64,000 bases of DNA from Hevea brasiliensis (GCF_030052815.1 NC_079496.1:81705652-81769651), one strand, 5' to 3'. Counted from the stretch's first letter, positions 24,885-37,258 are shown. The notes: generated from the letters alone by a model not told the origin. Program-made: numbers and translations.

Positions 24885-25840
24885 ACTCTTTCCCTCTAAA
24901 AAAGAATTTCATCTTTGAAATTCATCGGATTTAAACAACTGAGCTTATCTTTATCTCATAATTCTATTCACTTTCCCATCATTGTTTTCTTTTGCCTTTA
25001 TTATCTCTACTCATGAAAGTCTATTATTCAGTAGTTCTCTGATTTCTCATACTGGAATCCTTACTGGTCCTTCTGTCTCTTTTACCAATTCCAACTCTAT
25101 TATATTAACCTTTGTCTAGGTATTCTGCATTTATCTCATACATCTCCCCTCGGATTCAATGACACAAGTTCTCAGTATATTCTCGAGGGCTTATCACATA
25201 TTACAAGTTATTATTATCATTTCATTTAATTGTTTACAGGAACTCAATGAGTTTCAGAATTTATCTGAATTACTCCTTTCGATTATCCATCCTTCTGAGG
25301 ATGATAAGTCGTACTGATATCTCTAAGCTTATAGCAATTACTGTGGTACAAGTAGTTCACATTAATGTAACCGAGTCACTGACTTTAGCTACCTTACAAG
25401 TGTAGTCTTTTGATAGGCTAGTCTGAAGTTTTAAACTTTTGACTAGAATTTTCACATTTATTTCCTGTAATAGTACTCTATTCGAGCGTAACTATATCAA
25501 ATTATAGATTACTTACAAATATTCTTAGTTTATTGTACCACGAGGAAGCACGTAGCTCTACACAATAATCCCATATCGGTACTGTAATCTGCAGCTTATA
25601 ATACAAACATCGAGAACATTACATAGTCACTACGTTTTAACCTCATGAACTAGGTTTTCTACTTCTTTTTCTAATGCCCTCTACGACTCTGAGTCCATAT
25701 CTTAAATTCGAATAATCAAAAGTAAACAAATATGCATTAGTGTCACCTCGATTCTTATGAATGCAATGCATGTATGCACACTAGTTCTTTCTACTTATCT
25801 GTGCCTAGGAATGCCTAAATCGTGCTCTGATACCACTAAA
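24885..25840 (-). mobile_element. T2 internal region (non-coding, 956 bp)
   Basis: On the minus strand it runs from a primer binding site at its right end to a polypurine tract at its left end (24885-24905, purine-rich on the minus strand). The tract is preceded by AAATTTCAAAGATGAAATTC-like sequence, recalling the T1 elements. No reading frame of 60 codons or more is present and I recognise no gag or pol motif in any frame. It is short for an LTR element internal region. Confidence 0.85.
25824..25835 (-). other. Primer binding site of T2 (initiator Met tRNA type)
   Basis: GCTCTGATACCA on the plus strand is TGGTATCAGAGC on the minus strand, the usual complement to the 3' end of plant initiator tRNA-Met. 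It lies 5 nt inside the LTR boundary at 25841. Confidence 0.88.
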
Positions 25841-28800
25841 TGCAACACCCCTCACTCGTATACAGTGTAACCGAGCAAAGTGTGTCACACAGAGTGCCGG
25901 AGCACCTAATCTTATCTGATTTCATTACAATTCTTGATTTATTTATTCAAAAACTTTATTTAAGGTTTAGGCTATTTTTACTTTTATCAAAATCTAACTA
26001 ATTTTGGACAATTCAAAAATTTTAACGATAATCCGGTAGAGTGCCGGCTGTAATTTGGACTAACAGTTCTTCTGAACTTGCTAAAAATAATTTCAATATA
26101 TGCTCAAATTCATAACTCATATTATCTCAAGGCATTCTCATCAGTTTCTCAAACTCATAATTAGTCTCAAAATTTCTCAAATTCAATCTCATTTAGAATC
26201 ATTATGATTAGATAATCAATTCAAATATCAGAATTCTTATATTTCATTAACTTATATAATTTGTCAATTAAGTACATAGATTTATCCAGTGCTGGATATA
26301 CAAATAAAATTACAGTTACTAATTCACATTACAATATAAGCAATAATTATAATGTACAGATTAGAAAAAATGCTTAAAATGAGCCCTATCTACATGCATT
26401 GCTGAGGAGATGACAATCTTGAACTCTTCTGACACTTCTGCAGATCTGGACTCCAAAAATCTCAGTCGATAGTCTACTGGTTTTACCTTCAGTACCTGCG
26501 CGAGGAAGCAATTCCATTGCGCTAAGCATTTCTGCTTAGTGGTGCAATAATAGAACAAGAAATAATATATATAAATAAAGAAAGAAATAATTCATAATTC
26601 GGATATCCAGGAATCAATTATTCTAACTGTATTATATTTTAAGTCTCTATGGTTCTGCAAATTGTATCTTTGTTATGTTTCTATTGCTAATCTCTTTTAC
26701 TCATTTCATTCAATGCTTAATTTAATTGTACTGAAATTTCCGTATACTTAACTTAACTTAACTGCCTGAATTGAATAATGTTTTAATTGACTGCCTGTGT
26801 ACCCTATACACTGACCAGACTAGATAAACATATATATGAAGGAACGGAAGCGTGAAAAACACAAGATTATACCATTGAATTCAAAAATTTTCACCTAGGG
26901 TCACATGCACCATGCAAGATTTATTTTTATCTATTTGATTTCAATGATAAACAACATATTAAAACTCTTTTAATATGTTTTTGGATCTGTATTTGCCATT
27001 TAAGATTTTAAAATTAATCAGATTAATTTTAGAACCCTAGATTAAATCAAGAACGATTACACTAACCTCTTGATGTCTTTGCGTGTCTGCGCCTTTGAGA
27101 TTCGTCTTGAGGACACGGATGTTGTCCCTCTAGCTTGTCCACACCAAGAACACCTATGGCAGCCCTTGAACAGCTTCTAAAGCCTTTTCTATTAATTAGA
27201 AATTCAAGTTCTGCCTTTTAAGAGATTAGAGATGTAAACAGGACACTAGAAACAATTTCTAGCGTTCTTAATTCAAGAGATTGATGGCTAATCTCTTTGA
27301 ATTGATGAGAGATGAAGAGAAATAGCTGGAGGCTCAAAGTGGCGTGACATATGAGAGGAGAGGCTGCTGGTTATGTTTTCTTTTCATAACCACACTTAAA
27401 TAGCTAGGTTAACACATTAAACCCTAGCCACATGTCACCTTTTGATTAGCTCTAGGTTTAAGTGACCCAATCACATTGTGCCAAGTGTCAAACCTATATT
27501 TAATCTTGATTTTAATCATCTTACATGATTAAAAAAACATTTGGCAAGCTTATGTGTTATGCCATGTGTCACCATCTCATGGTGCCACGTGTCACATTGT
27601 GAAATGACCAAAATGCCCTGTGTCTTAATTTTGAGTTCTTAACCCAAAATAATTATTTTCTTCTTCTAATTAATTTATATCAAATATAAATTAATTAATT
27701 AATCTCTATTAATTAATTTCTCATCAATTAAATTCATATTTAAACACTTTAAATATAAATTTAATTTATACTACACATCCAATAATCTAGATTTGGTTTC
27801 AAGTCATGCTAGGGACTTTGCAATTTAATTGCAAACCAAATCTATTTAATTAATCAATTAAACTCTTTAATTAATTAATTAAATCATATTTAAATAGGTG
27901 ATAACTTGTGTATGTGTGTGACTTACTAGGCTCATCACTAATTGGCAATGAGACATGATATCAACTCTTAATATCATCGAACTCTTTCTTACCATAAATG
28001 ATTTCTCTAAATCATTTTATGAACCTCATAGACCATGGTTAACACCTAGCATAGCATGCCATGGCCACCCAATTAGTAATAAGATTTACCTTAAATGAAC
28101 CTATAGTCATATGTTACCATGCACTAGAATCTCTGTTACAAAATCCCAACTCAAGGAGTCATGGTTTATGTCAAACTCCATTTGCTATGAATATTATGTT
28201 CTCTTTTAATTCCAGTTCTTGATTAAAAGATTTTCTCATCGAAACTCTTTTACAATAAATCTATCTGTCTGGCCAGAACTTGAAACATCAAGAACAATTA
28301 AATGAACATAGGATTTTAACTCTATTTACTTAGAGGAACAGATTCCATCTTGATCAACACCTACCTCCATATATAACTAGCAGGAGCCAACACATGCCCA
28401 TATACCCATACATAGTACAAGTATGAAAGCGATCAAACTCAAACTACCTATATACAAGATAATCTGTGCTATCTCAGGTCTAAAGATTATATGCACTAAT
28501 ATGATTTATGACAAAACATTGACAAGAGTAAACTCCATGTGCTTGTCATAAGTGTCACTGGTTCGGCCTACTTATCATTTATAAGTGCCTATCATGTTTG
28601 TTATATGGCATGAGACTCACCATTCCATCTTATTTATATCTCATATAAATAACTTGGGAACAAACATGAATACAATCTTTCTGGATAAGTCATGTCCTTA
28701 TTATGAAGTATCCTCGATTGTGAACCTATTTATGATACTTTGTGCTAGAAATATTGTCACTCATATTCTTAACAACTTAAGAATAATATTTCTAACAAAA

Positions 28801-31507
28801 TATCAATGGACCTTTTCTATTACACATAAATATATTATGTAAACGGAAAAGTGGAAATGCCTTTTATTAATAAAATTATGTACAAGATACATACTAAATG
28901 ATATGCTCTAGAGCATATTACTAACAATATACTAGCACTGGGTACCTAGTACCTCAGACCATCACACCATCGGTCACAAAGTGTCTCCCAGTGTGCAAAC
29001 AGTGTGGCTAAAAAGCCATATAATCAATCAGGCATTAAGCCGAGTATAATAACACAATCTATATAGCCATAGGCTATTAAAATCATAGTATGGCATAATA
29101 AGCCATAAAACATAATATGACGTAAAGCCATTTATAGAACAACTGTCATAATCCTATTGGCTTGCCAAACTATCCAAACTAGTCAACTAGGCAAACTAGG
29201 GCACATTATAAATTAATTGTCTAATTCCTCATTTTTTTGAGTTTGCTAGTTATCATGTAATTCACAAGTCAATGTACATGTTGACCTTTTTAGGTACTAT
29301 AGATAAGTTGATTCTAGCATCAACATGTCACAAATTGTAATTCAATATGCTGCCAATATAGTGCAATTTACCATTTTTATAAGTTGGCATTCATTGCCAA
29401 ATTACTTCAAGCATCATTGCATGTAAATGTCAAATTCTCAATATTAGTATGCTAGATTGGTCTAGCTGAAAGTCCTATTTCTCTTGGTTTTTAGTTTCTG
29501 GTCAAAGAAGAAAAATTGTAGCTCTATGTCTTATTGCACTATGGACAAAATTTCAGGTCATTCTGAGTTGTATAGGCCAAGATATGGTCAATTTACTAAA
29601 ACTGGACAGATTGCACCTTTAGTGCAAAATTTGGTCAATTTTAGGTCAAATTTAGTTCTAGCAGTTTTGGTATCCGAACTTGTGCAAGCTATTTGGCTTG
29701 GTTCTATCCATTTCTGGGCTTTGGTGTCTTCATAAGAATTGTAGCTCTATGTCTAAGCTATCCATGGTAAAATTTCAGGTCAATTGGACCTGTTTTGAGT
29801 GAGTTATGGTCATCCTAATGACTACTATTCATATGGTCAAAAATCTGGGTTGCAAGGTTGCCATTCCGGATTTGGTCATTTTTAAGGTCAAGTTTTAGGT
29901 AGAATTTTGGCAACATTTTTACATAAAAGTTGGCCTCTTTGGTGTCTAATTTCACTCCCCCATTAGCTTCATACCAATTGGGTTCACAGTTTTGCACTTT
30001 TGACCTAATTTAGGTGCTGCCAATATACACAACCTGCATTTGAACATCACACTTCTAATTTTGACAATCCTCCTCCTCACAATACTTTAACATTTTATCA
30101 TGGCACTTCTATATATATTGTACACAATTCTAGCAAGCCTTTTGGGCAGAACACTCAAGTGCTCAATGCACACAATACACCATTAATGTTTAACATTTAC
30201 TTCAACCCAAATTCAATGTACAACAACACATATATCACACATACACTTCCATGGCAATTACACAAACTGCCCACCATCCAACACCATCACATTTCATTGA
30301 TAAATTTCATAAACTCACACACAAATTCATGATATTTAAGGCTGCCCAACATGGCAGTTTACTAAAGCATCAAAGTCCCACTATTAAACCCTTAATTTAA
30401 GCACTAACATACACATACTTGGAAATTAACTTATTATAACTTCCATTTGAGTTAATCAACCTTAATTCCCATCCTTTAAATATAAGAATAAGTCACCATG
30501 CATTTTCATGGCTACCAAAACTAAGGTTCACCAATACTCAATCATTTCCTCAATTTTTCTTAGCAATTCAACTTACCCAAAGCTCAACACAAGGATTAGT
30601 GAAGGAAAATGGGAAGATTGAGCACTAACCTTTATTTGGAGCTTACTAAACCTCACCAAAACTCTTCCTTTTTATTCCCTATAATCTGCCCAAGGTGTGT
30701 GGACCACTTTTAATGAAGTGAGTTACAAGAACCATGGCTTGAAGATGAGGATTGAAGCTCTTGCATGTGGCCGGCCATGGAGGTTTTGAAAGGAAATGGA
30801 ATTCGGCCAAAGTGAATCATAAGGAAGAAGAAGATGTAATGGGATTACACATGTCCATTTAGTTGTTTAAATACTCCCATATTGGTCCACTAACTTATAA
30901 TATATATTAATATAATTAAACTTTTAATTATCCTAAGTTTATCCCCCTTAATTTCTCTTAATGACATTTTATACATAAATTTCATTTTTCATGGCATTTT
31001 CAAAATTTAATATCACTTATTTTTAATGGACATTTAGGTCAAAAGTCCACTCTAGGTGTCAATTGACCAAAATGCCCCTCTTCGGATCAAATTCGGACTT
31101 TTTCGGTAACACTGATTTACTTCTTGTATCACCGATTTCTTTAATTTTCGTTTTTCATTTATACTAACTTATTAATTTTTCTTTGATATTTTCAATGTCA
31201 ATTACACCTTAGTAGACCTTTAATTAGGTCTTGAAAATATTTCCCCGAGTTCCCTGCGGTCCAAGGCTAGTCAACGATCCTCGCCGTAACTTCCCGGTGC
31301 GGTCACTCATCGCTACGGGTTTGGCTCATTTAACTTAGTCACATTTTATATCTTTTATTTTTTCTTAATTTTTCTCATTACATATTTCATTATTTTATGC
31401 TTCCTCACTATCAATTAAGTGTAGTTCCAGACATTTCGACTTTTCGGTGCAGGCATTAGTCGTCGGAACAGTGGAACATACGGACTACGTAAAGTGAGGA
31501 TGTTACA
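25841..31507 (-). mobile_element. T2 5' LTR, interrupted by copia solo LTR F
   Basis: It starts TGCAACACCCC (one change from its sister) and ends GAGGATGTTACA. It is about 3.57 kb without the nested LTR. The two T2 LTRs differ mostly by transitions, so the insertion is not recent. TSD TAACA follows at 31508-31512. Confidence 0.9.
26837..28926 (-). mobile_element. Copia solo LTR F (2,090 bp)
   Basis: It starts TGAAGGAACGG and ends CATATTACTAACA, with perfect TSDs ATATA at 26832-26836 and 28927-28931. It is closest to the LTR of copia E (57357-59446). It shares with E odd indels at CAG, CTG and CCWGG sites that the other LTR copies lack (see findings). Confidence 0.93.
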
Positions 31508-33436
31508 TAACAAATTAATTCATTAGAACCCTAGATTAATTCAAGAACATGTGCATTAACCTTTTGATGCACTATAGATGTGTTTGGTACCTTTGTGAAG
31601 CATCTAGGACCTCAAATGTTGTCCCTTTAGTTTGTCCACACCAAAATCACCAATTGCAGCCCCTTGAACAGCTTCTCAAGCCTTGCTAACCAATTAGAAA
31701 ATAGGAATTTGCCTTAAGAGAGGTTGTAGATGTATATAAGACACAAGAAACAATTTCTAGCAATTTTAATTCAATAGAATATGGGCAATTCTCTTTGAAT
31801 TGATGAGAGATAAAGAAGCAGAGAGGAAGAGAGAATAGAGGTGGCAACACCTTTTTGATAAAAATCAGAATGTTTTTTATTCTTTCGTCCTTTCCCTTTT
31901 ATAATTAGGTCACCACTTAAAACTCTTGCCACATGTCATCTTCTAATTGGATCTTAGTCTAATTGACCTAATCACATTATGCCAAGTGTCAAAGCTAGAT
32001 TTAATCTTGACTTTTATCATCTTACATGATTGAAAGACAAATAGCAAGCTTATGTGGTGCCATATGTCACTATCTCATGGTGCCATATGTCACCCTGTGA
32101 AATGACCAAATTACCCTTGTGTTTCAATTTTGAGTTCTCAATCCAAAATAATTATTTCTCCTCTTCTAATCAATTTATATCAAATATAAATTAATTAATT
32201 AATTTCTATTAATTAATTTCTCATAATTAAATTCATATTTAAACATTTTAAATATAAATTTAACTTATACTATACATCAAATAACCTAGATTTGGTTTCA
32301 AGCTATGCTAGGGACTTTGCAATCAACTTGCAAATCAAACCTATTTAATTAATCAATTAAACTCTTTAACTAATTAATTAAATCACATTTAACTTGGTGA
32401 TTACTTATGTATGTGTGTGACTCATTAAACTCATCACTAATTGGTAATGAGATATGATATCAACTCTTAATATCATCAGAACTTTTTCTTACCATAAATG
32501 ATTTCTCTAAATCATTTTAGGCACCTTATAGACTATGGTTAACACCTAGCCTAGCATGCCATAGCCACCTAATTAGTAATAAGGAATATCTTAAATGAAC
32601 CTATAATCATATGTTACCATGCACTAGAATCTCTCTGTTACAAAATCTCAATTCGAGCTAGAGTCGAGGTTTATGTCAAATCCCATTTGCTATGAATATT
32701 ATGTTCTCTCTTAATTCCAGTTCTTCATTAAAAAGATTTTCTCATCAGAAACTCTTTTCTAATTAAATCTGTCTGTCTTGGCCAGGAACTTGAAACATCA
32801 AGAACAATTAAATGAACATAGCATTTTATCCCTATTTACTTAGGGTAACAAATTCCATCTTGAACAACACCTACCTCCATATATAACTAGTAGCAGCCAA
32901 CACATGACCATGTACCCATACACATTACAAGTATGAAAGCAGTATCAAACTTAAACCACCTATATACAAGATAACTGTGTTATCTCAAGTCTAAAGATTA
33001 TATGCACTAATATGATTTATGATAATGCATTGATAAGAGTAAACTCCACGTGTTTGTCATAAGTGTTACTGATTCGGCCTACTTATCATGTACAAGTGCC
33101 TATCATATTTGTTATATGGCATGAGACTCACCATTCTATCTTATTTACATCTCATATAAATAACTTGGGAACAAACATGATTATAATCTTTTTGGATAAG
33201 TCATGTCCTTATTGTGAAGTATCCTCGATTGTGAACCAATTTATGATGCTTTATGCTAGAAATACTGTCACTCATATTCTTAACAACTTAAGAATAGAAT
33301 TTCTAACAAATATCAATGGACCTTTTCTATTACATATAAATATATTATGTAAATGAAAAAGTGAAATTGCCTTTTTATTAATAAAATATGTACAAGATAC
33401 ATACTAAATGATATGCTCTAGGGCATACTACTAACA

Positions 33437-33504
33437 TGTCACAAGCTCAATTAGACCGACGTCTTGAGAAGATGGGTCTAAGATATTGTAATGAATGGCT
33501 CTAG
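33437..33504 (+). pseudogene. Copia B, last codons of RNase H
   Basis: It encodes the C-terminal residues ending RYCNEWL and a TAG stop (33502-33504), matching the end of copia D at 48270. It is separated from 18992 only by solo LTR H. The first five bases (TGTCA) are the duplicated target site. Confidence 0.9.
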
Positions 33505-33518
33505 TGCTAGTGGGAGAT
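33505..33518 (+). other. Copia polypurine tract
   Basis: The purine-rich AGTGGGAGAT-like stretch sits directly before the LTR start at 33519. The same stretch (as CTCCCACT on the plus strand) borders the LTRs of copia D (48256-48265) and copia E (59447-59456). Confidence 0.8.
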
Positions 33519-35620
33519 TGTTAGTTGTATGCCCTAGAGCATATCATTTTGTATGTATCTTGTACATATTTTATTAATAAAAGGCAATTTCACTTTACTG
33601 TTTTATATAATGTATTTATGTGTAATAGAAAAGGTCCATTGATATTTTGTTAGAAATTCTATTCTTAAGTTGTTAAGAATATGAGTGACAGTATTTTTAG
33701 CACAAAGTATCATAAATTGGTTCACAATCGAGGATACTGCACATAGGACATGACTTATCCAGAAAGATTGTAATCATGTTTGTTCCCAAGGTATTTATAT
33801 GAGATATGAATAAGATGGAGTGGTGAGTCTCATGACACATAACAAACATGATATGCACCTATACATGATAAGTAGGCCGAACCAGTGACGCATATGACAA
33901 GCACATGGAGTTTACTCTTGTCAATGCATTGTTATATGTCATATCAGTGCATATAATCTTTAGACCTGAGATAACACAATTGTATTGTATATAGGTGGTT
34001 TGAGTTTGATACTGCTTTCATACTTGTACTGTGTACAGGTATATGAGCATGTGTTGGCTCCTACTAGTTATATATGGAGATAGGTGTTGATCAAGATGGA
34101 ATCTGTTACCCTAAGGAAATATGGATAAAGTCCTATGTTCATTTAATTGTTCTTGATGTTTCAAGTTCCTGGCCAGAACAGAAAGATTTAATCAGAAAAG
34201 AGTTTCTAATAAGAAAATCTAATTAATCAAGAACTGGAATTAAAAGAGAACATAATGTTCATAGCAAATGGGGTTTGACATTAACCATGACTCTAGCTCA
34301 AATTGGGATTCTGTAACAGAGAGATTCTAGTGCATGGTAACATATGATTATAGGTTCATTTGAGGTATTCCTTGTTACTGATTGGGTGGCCATGGCACGC
34401 TATGCTAGGTGTTAATCATGGTCTATGAGATGTCTAAAATGATTTAGAGAAATCATTTAAGGTAAGAAAGAGTTCTGAGGATATTAAGGGTTAATATCAT
34501 ATCTCATTGTCAATTAGTGATGAGCCTAGTGAGTCACACGCATACATAAGTTAATCACCATGTAAAATGTGATTTAATTAATTAATTAAAGAGTTTAATT
34601 AATTAATTAATTAGGTTTGATTTGCAATAAGATTGCAAAGTCCCTAGCATGGCTTGAAACCAAATCTAGGTTATTGGATGTATAGTATAAGTTAAATTTA
34701 TATTTAAAGTGTTTAAATATGAATTTAATTGTGAGAAATTAATTAATGGAGATTAATTAATTAATTTATATTTGATATAAATTGATTAAAAGAGGAGAAA
34801 TAATGATTTTGGGTTGAGAACTCAAAATTAAAACATAAAGGTAATTTTATCATTTCACAGGGTGACATGTGGCACCATGAGATGGTGACACATGTCATCA
34901 TATAAGTTTGCCATTTATCTTCCTATTATGCAAGGTAATCAAAGTCAAGATTAAATCTAGTTTTAACACTTGGCTTAATGTGATTAAGTCAATTAAAATT
35001 GAGATGCAATTAGATGATGACATGTGGCAAGGGTTTTAAGTGATGACCTAATTATAAAAGGGAAAAGGAATGAAAAATAAAATATACTCTTTTTTGTCTC
35101 AAAGGTGCCGCTACCTTGAGCTCTCCCTCTCTTCTTCTTCTTTTCTCATCAATTCAAAGAGAATTGCCCAAATTCCTTTGAATTAAAATTGCTAGAAATT
35201 ATTTCTAGTGTTCTATACACATCTACAACCTCTCTAAAGGCAAAAACCTAAATTACAATTGGTTGGCAAAGCTTGAGAAGCTGATTTAAGGGCTGCCATT
35301 GGTGATCTTGGTGAAAAGCTAGAGGGACAACAATTGGGGTCCTAGGTGCTTCCTAAAGGTGGCAATTACATCACTTGTACATCAAAAGGTTAGTGCACAT
35401 TTTCTTCTTTCAAACTAGGATTCAATTGAATTAGTTTATTAATTCAAAAATCTTAAATGGCAAACATAGATCCTAATACATATTAAGAGTGTTTTAATAT
35501 GCGATTGACCATTGAAATTAATTAGGCACATAATGGATGTTGCATGATGCATGAAACCCTAGAAGAAATTTTTGAAATTTAATGCTCTAATCTAACAATT
35601 TACATGCTTCTGCTCCTTCA
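33519..35620 (+). mobile_element. Copia LTR (2,102 bp) shared by copies B and A
   Basis: It starts TGTTAGTTGTATGCC after a polypurine tract (the end of B) and ends CTGCTCCTTCA directly before a primer binding site (the start of A). One LTR thus serves as 3' LTR of B and 5' LTR of A, a tandem arrangement. It contains TATAAAAG at 35053-35060. U3 is the left 1.5 kb or so. Confidence 0.92.
35053..35060 (+). promoter_or_regulatory. TATA box of copia LTR
   Basis: TATAAAAG lies about 0.57 kb before the LTR end. The same place holds TATATAAG in the partial LTR near 44100 and, on the minus strand, in solo LTR G (21533-21540). Conservation of position in several copies supports its role as the element's promoter. 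Confidence 0.65.
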
Positions 35621-35622
35621 AT

Positions 35623-35635
35623 TGGTATCAGAGCC
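35623..35635 (+). other. Primer binding site of copia A (initiator Met tRNA type)
   Basis: TGGTATCAGAGCC starts 2 nt after the LTR end, the standard copia arrangement. The minus-strand copy for copia C is at 46184-46196. Confidence 0.92.
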
Positions 35636-35929
35636 ACTATATTTGCCATTTAGATTGTTCAAGATGAGATTTAATTGTGTGATTTAATCAAAAGTTGATT
35701 GATTCATTGCTAGTTGCATAGAGAGGTGTGGGAGCATGCTTGACATCCTCACAAATGGTGCGTATGATTTAGCACCATCATGGTGCGCATGGTGTTGGGC
35801 ATCAAATATACAATTGTTGTATATTTTTAAGGCCCATATCTAATTAAATTGTTTAATTAGGTATCTTAATCACACAATTAAATTTTGAAAATTGTTTTCA
35901 AGGTATTAAATTTGGAAAGAGTTTCTAAA

Positions 35930-36085
35930 TTTAAATTTGATTGAATGAGATTCAAATCTGAATTTTTAAATTTGGTTGAATGAGATTCAAATATGAATTT
36001 TTAAATTTGTTTGAATGAGATTCAAATCTAAATTTTCAAATTTTGGTTGAATGAGATTCAAATCTGAATTTTTTAGTTGAATATG
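35930..36085 (+). repeat. Tandem repeat of about 36 bp in copia leader
   Basis: About four imperfect units contain TTGAATGAGATTCAAATCTG followed by an A/T-rich spacer. The minus-strand leader of copia C has the same array at about 45810-45930. Confidence 0.8.
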
Positions 36086-37258
36086 AGACATTCAATTTAA
36101 TGTCTTAGGATGTATATTTTATTTAGTTGTTAAATTTTAATATGAATGATGGATGATCGTGGACAATAAAAGACCAATGTGATTGGATTTATTTCTTTTA
36201 TTTTTCTTTGGGTTGTAAATTAATTAATTTATTTTGGTGGCATTTATTATAAGTGTTGTAATAATTTTGGGTTGTAATTTCATTTATTTGAGGACTTTAA
36301 AGTCCATGATCTTGTAAATTCACCTTCGTATGCCAAGTATTACAATGTAATTGGATTGCAAGAAGATCAAGGAGGTCAAGAGTATTAGTGGGAGTGGGAG
36401 GAAATCAAGATCAAGTGTTGATTATGTACTCCTTCAGCAACTCTTGTAAAATGAATGAATGAAATGCACCTAGGAATGCCCTAATTCAATTCTTGGTGGC
36501 TCAGAATTGAATCCCTTAGAAAGTCCATAATCATACCATATTTATTATTTATCCATGTATGCATGAGATGTATAGGAATGTATGCAAGTATATGATATAT
36601 GCATGCTAATTTTATAATGTACAAAGTGATACCATAATAATAATTAAGCCGACCACTAAATCTTCCAAACAAATGATTAAGTTGGAAATGGTATAATTAA
36701 GGTAATTATAACATGGGCCCTCCATTGAGGCAAATATTTTAAGAAATTTTAAATACTTGCATATGATGCAATTAATTTAAGAGATTTTCTTAAGAATAAT
36801 TATTAAGCATGAGATGTTGTAAATATATAAATGGTTTGGTGGTCAATAATGGATGTGCCTGAGGACATTAAAATTATTTACATATTTACTGGCTCAATGG
36901 GATCAACTTAACTAATGCAAAATAAGTCAATAATGGATGTGCTTGAGATTTTGAGCATTAGGGGCTAGGTAAAGGATTGAACCTCACATGAGATGTGATG
37001 GGCAAGGAGTTGCTCACTTATAGTTTATTTTAATTCTAATAAAGGATGTGCCTGAGGATGATCAATAAGACTATAAGAATTCAATCACCCACTAGAAATC
37101 CATCCAACTAGGATTTTCGTTTCTTACTTTGGAAGTGTAGGATTCACTAAGTTAATGGGAGGACCAATTTCATTAAAAGACCATAATCATTTTGGTTAAT
37201 TACATGATACATTTACTAATTAATCTAGTTATTTTTTGCAGTTATTCTTCTGATAATA

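Larger units (their letters stand above)
19177..31507 (-). mobile_element. T2: complete gypsy-type element without coding capacity
   Basis: There are two LTRs in the same orientation (19177-24884 and 25841-31507), each about 3.6 kb once the copia solo LTR inside it is removed. They flank a 956-bp internal region. The element has perfect TSDs TAACA, a polypurine tract (minus strand) next to the left LTR, and a primer binding site (minus strand) next to the right LTR. It therefore has all cis signals for retrotransposition but no gag or pol. The LTR ends resemble T1 (TGTAACATCC start and a CGGAACAGT block on the minus strand). This fits a large non-autonomous derivative, LARD-like but with an unusually short internal region, moved by a relative's proteins (inference). 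Confidence 0.9.
18993..33436 (-). mobile_element. Copia solo LTR H, split by the T2 element
   Basis: The two pieces, 18993-19176 and 31508-33436, together make one copia LTR of about 2.1 kb in reverse orientation. The left piece starts TAAAGGAGGGG (for TGAAGGAG in the other copies) and the right piece ends GGCATACTACTAACA. Perfect TSDs TGTCA flank the whole at 18988-18992 and 33437-33441. No copia internal DNA is present, so it is a solo LTR. The T2 gypsy element inserted into it at TSD TAACA (19172-19176 and 31508-31512). Confidence 0.92.
35621..37258 (+). mobile_element. Copia A leader (1.6 kb) between LTR and gag
   Basis: This is a long AT-rich untranslated leader. It holds a tandem repeat (35930-36085) and three spaced copies of an ATGGATGTGCCTGAG motif (near 36850, 36935 and 37043). 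It ends in a strong plant-type 3' splice site (TATTTTTTGCAG, ending at 37241) 18 nt before the gag ATG. A possible 5' splice site (GAGAG/GTGTG) lies at 35726. Leaders of C, D and E show the same parts. No gene is seen in it. Confidence 0.8.

Noticed and set aside
29484..29735. 83-codon frame in the T2 LTR
   Set aside because: The sister LTR (20745-20945) breaks it; no motif was seen.
36085..36480. CRISPR-like or satellite array in the copia leader
   Set aside because: Only about four imperfect units of an A/T-rich repeat (35930-36085) without regular spacers; it is a leader repeat shared by copia C.
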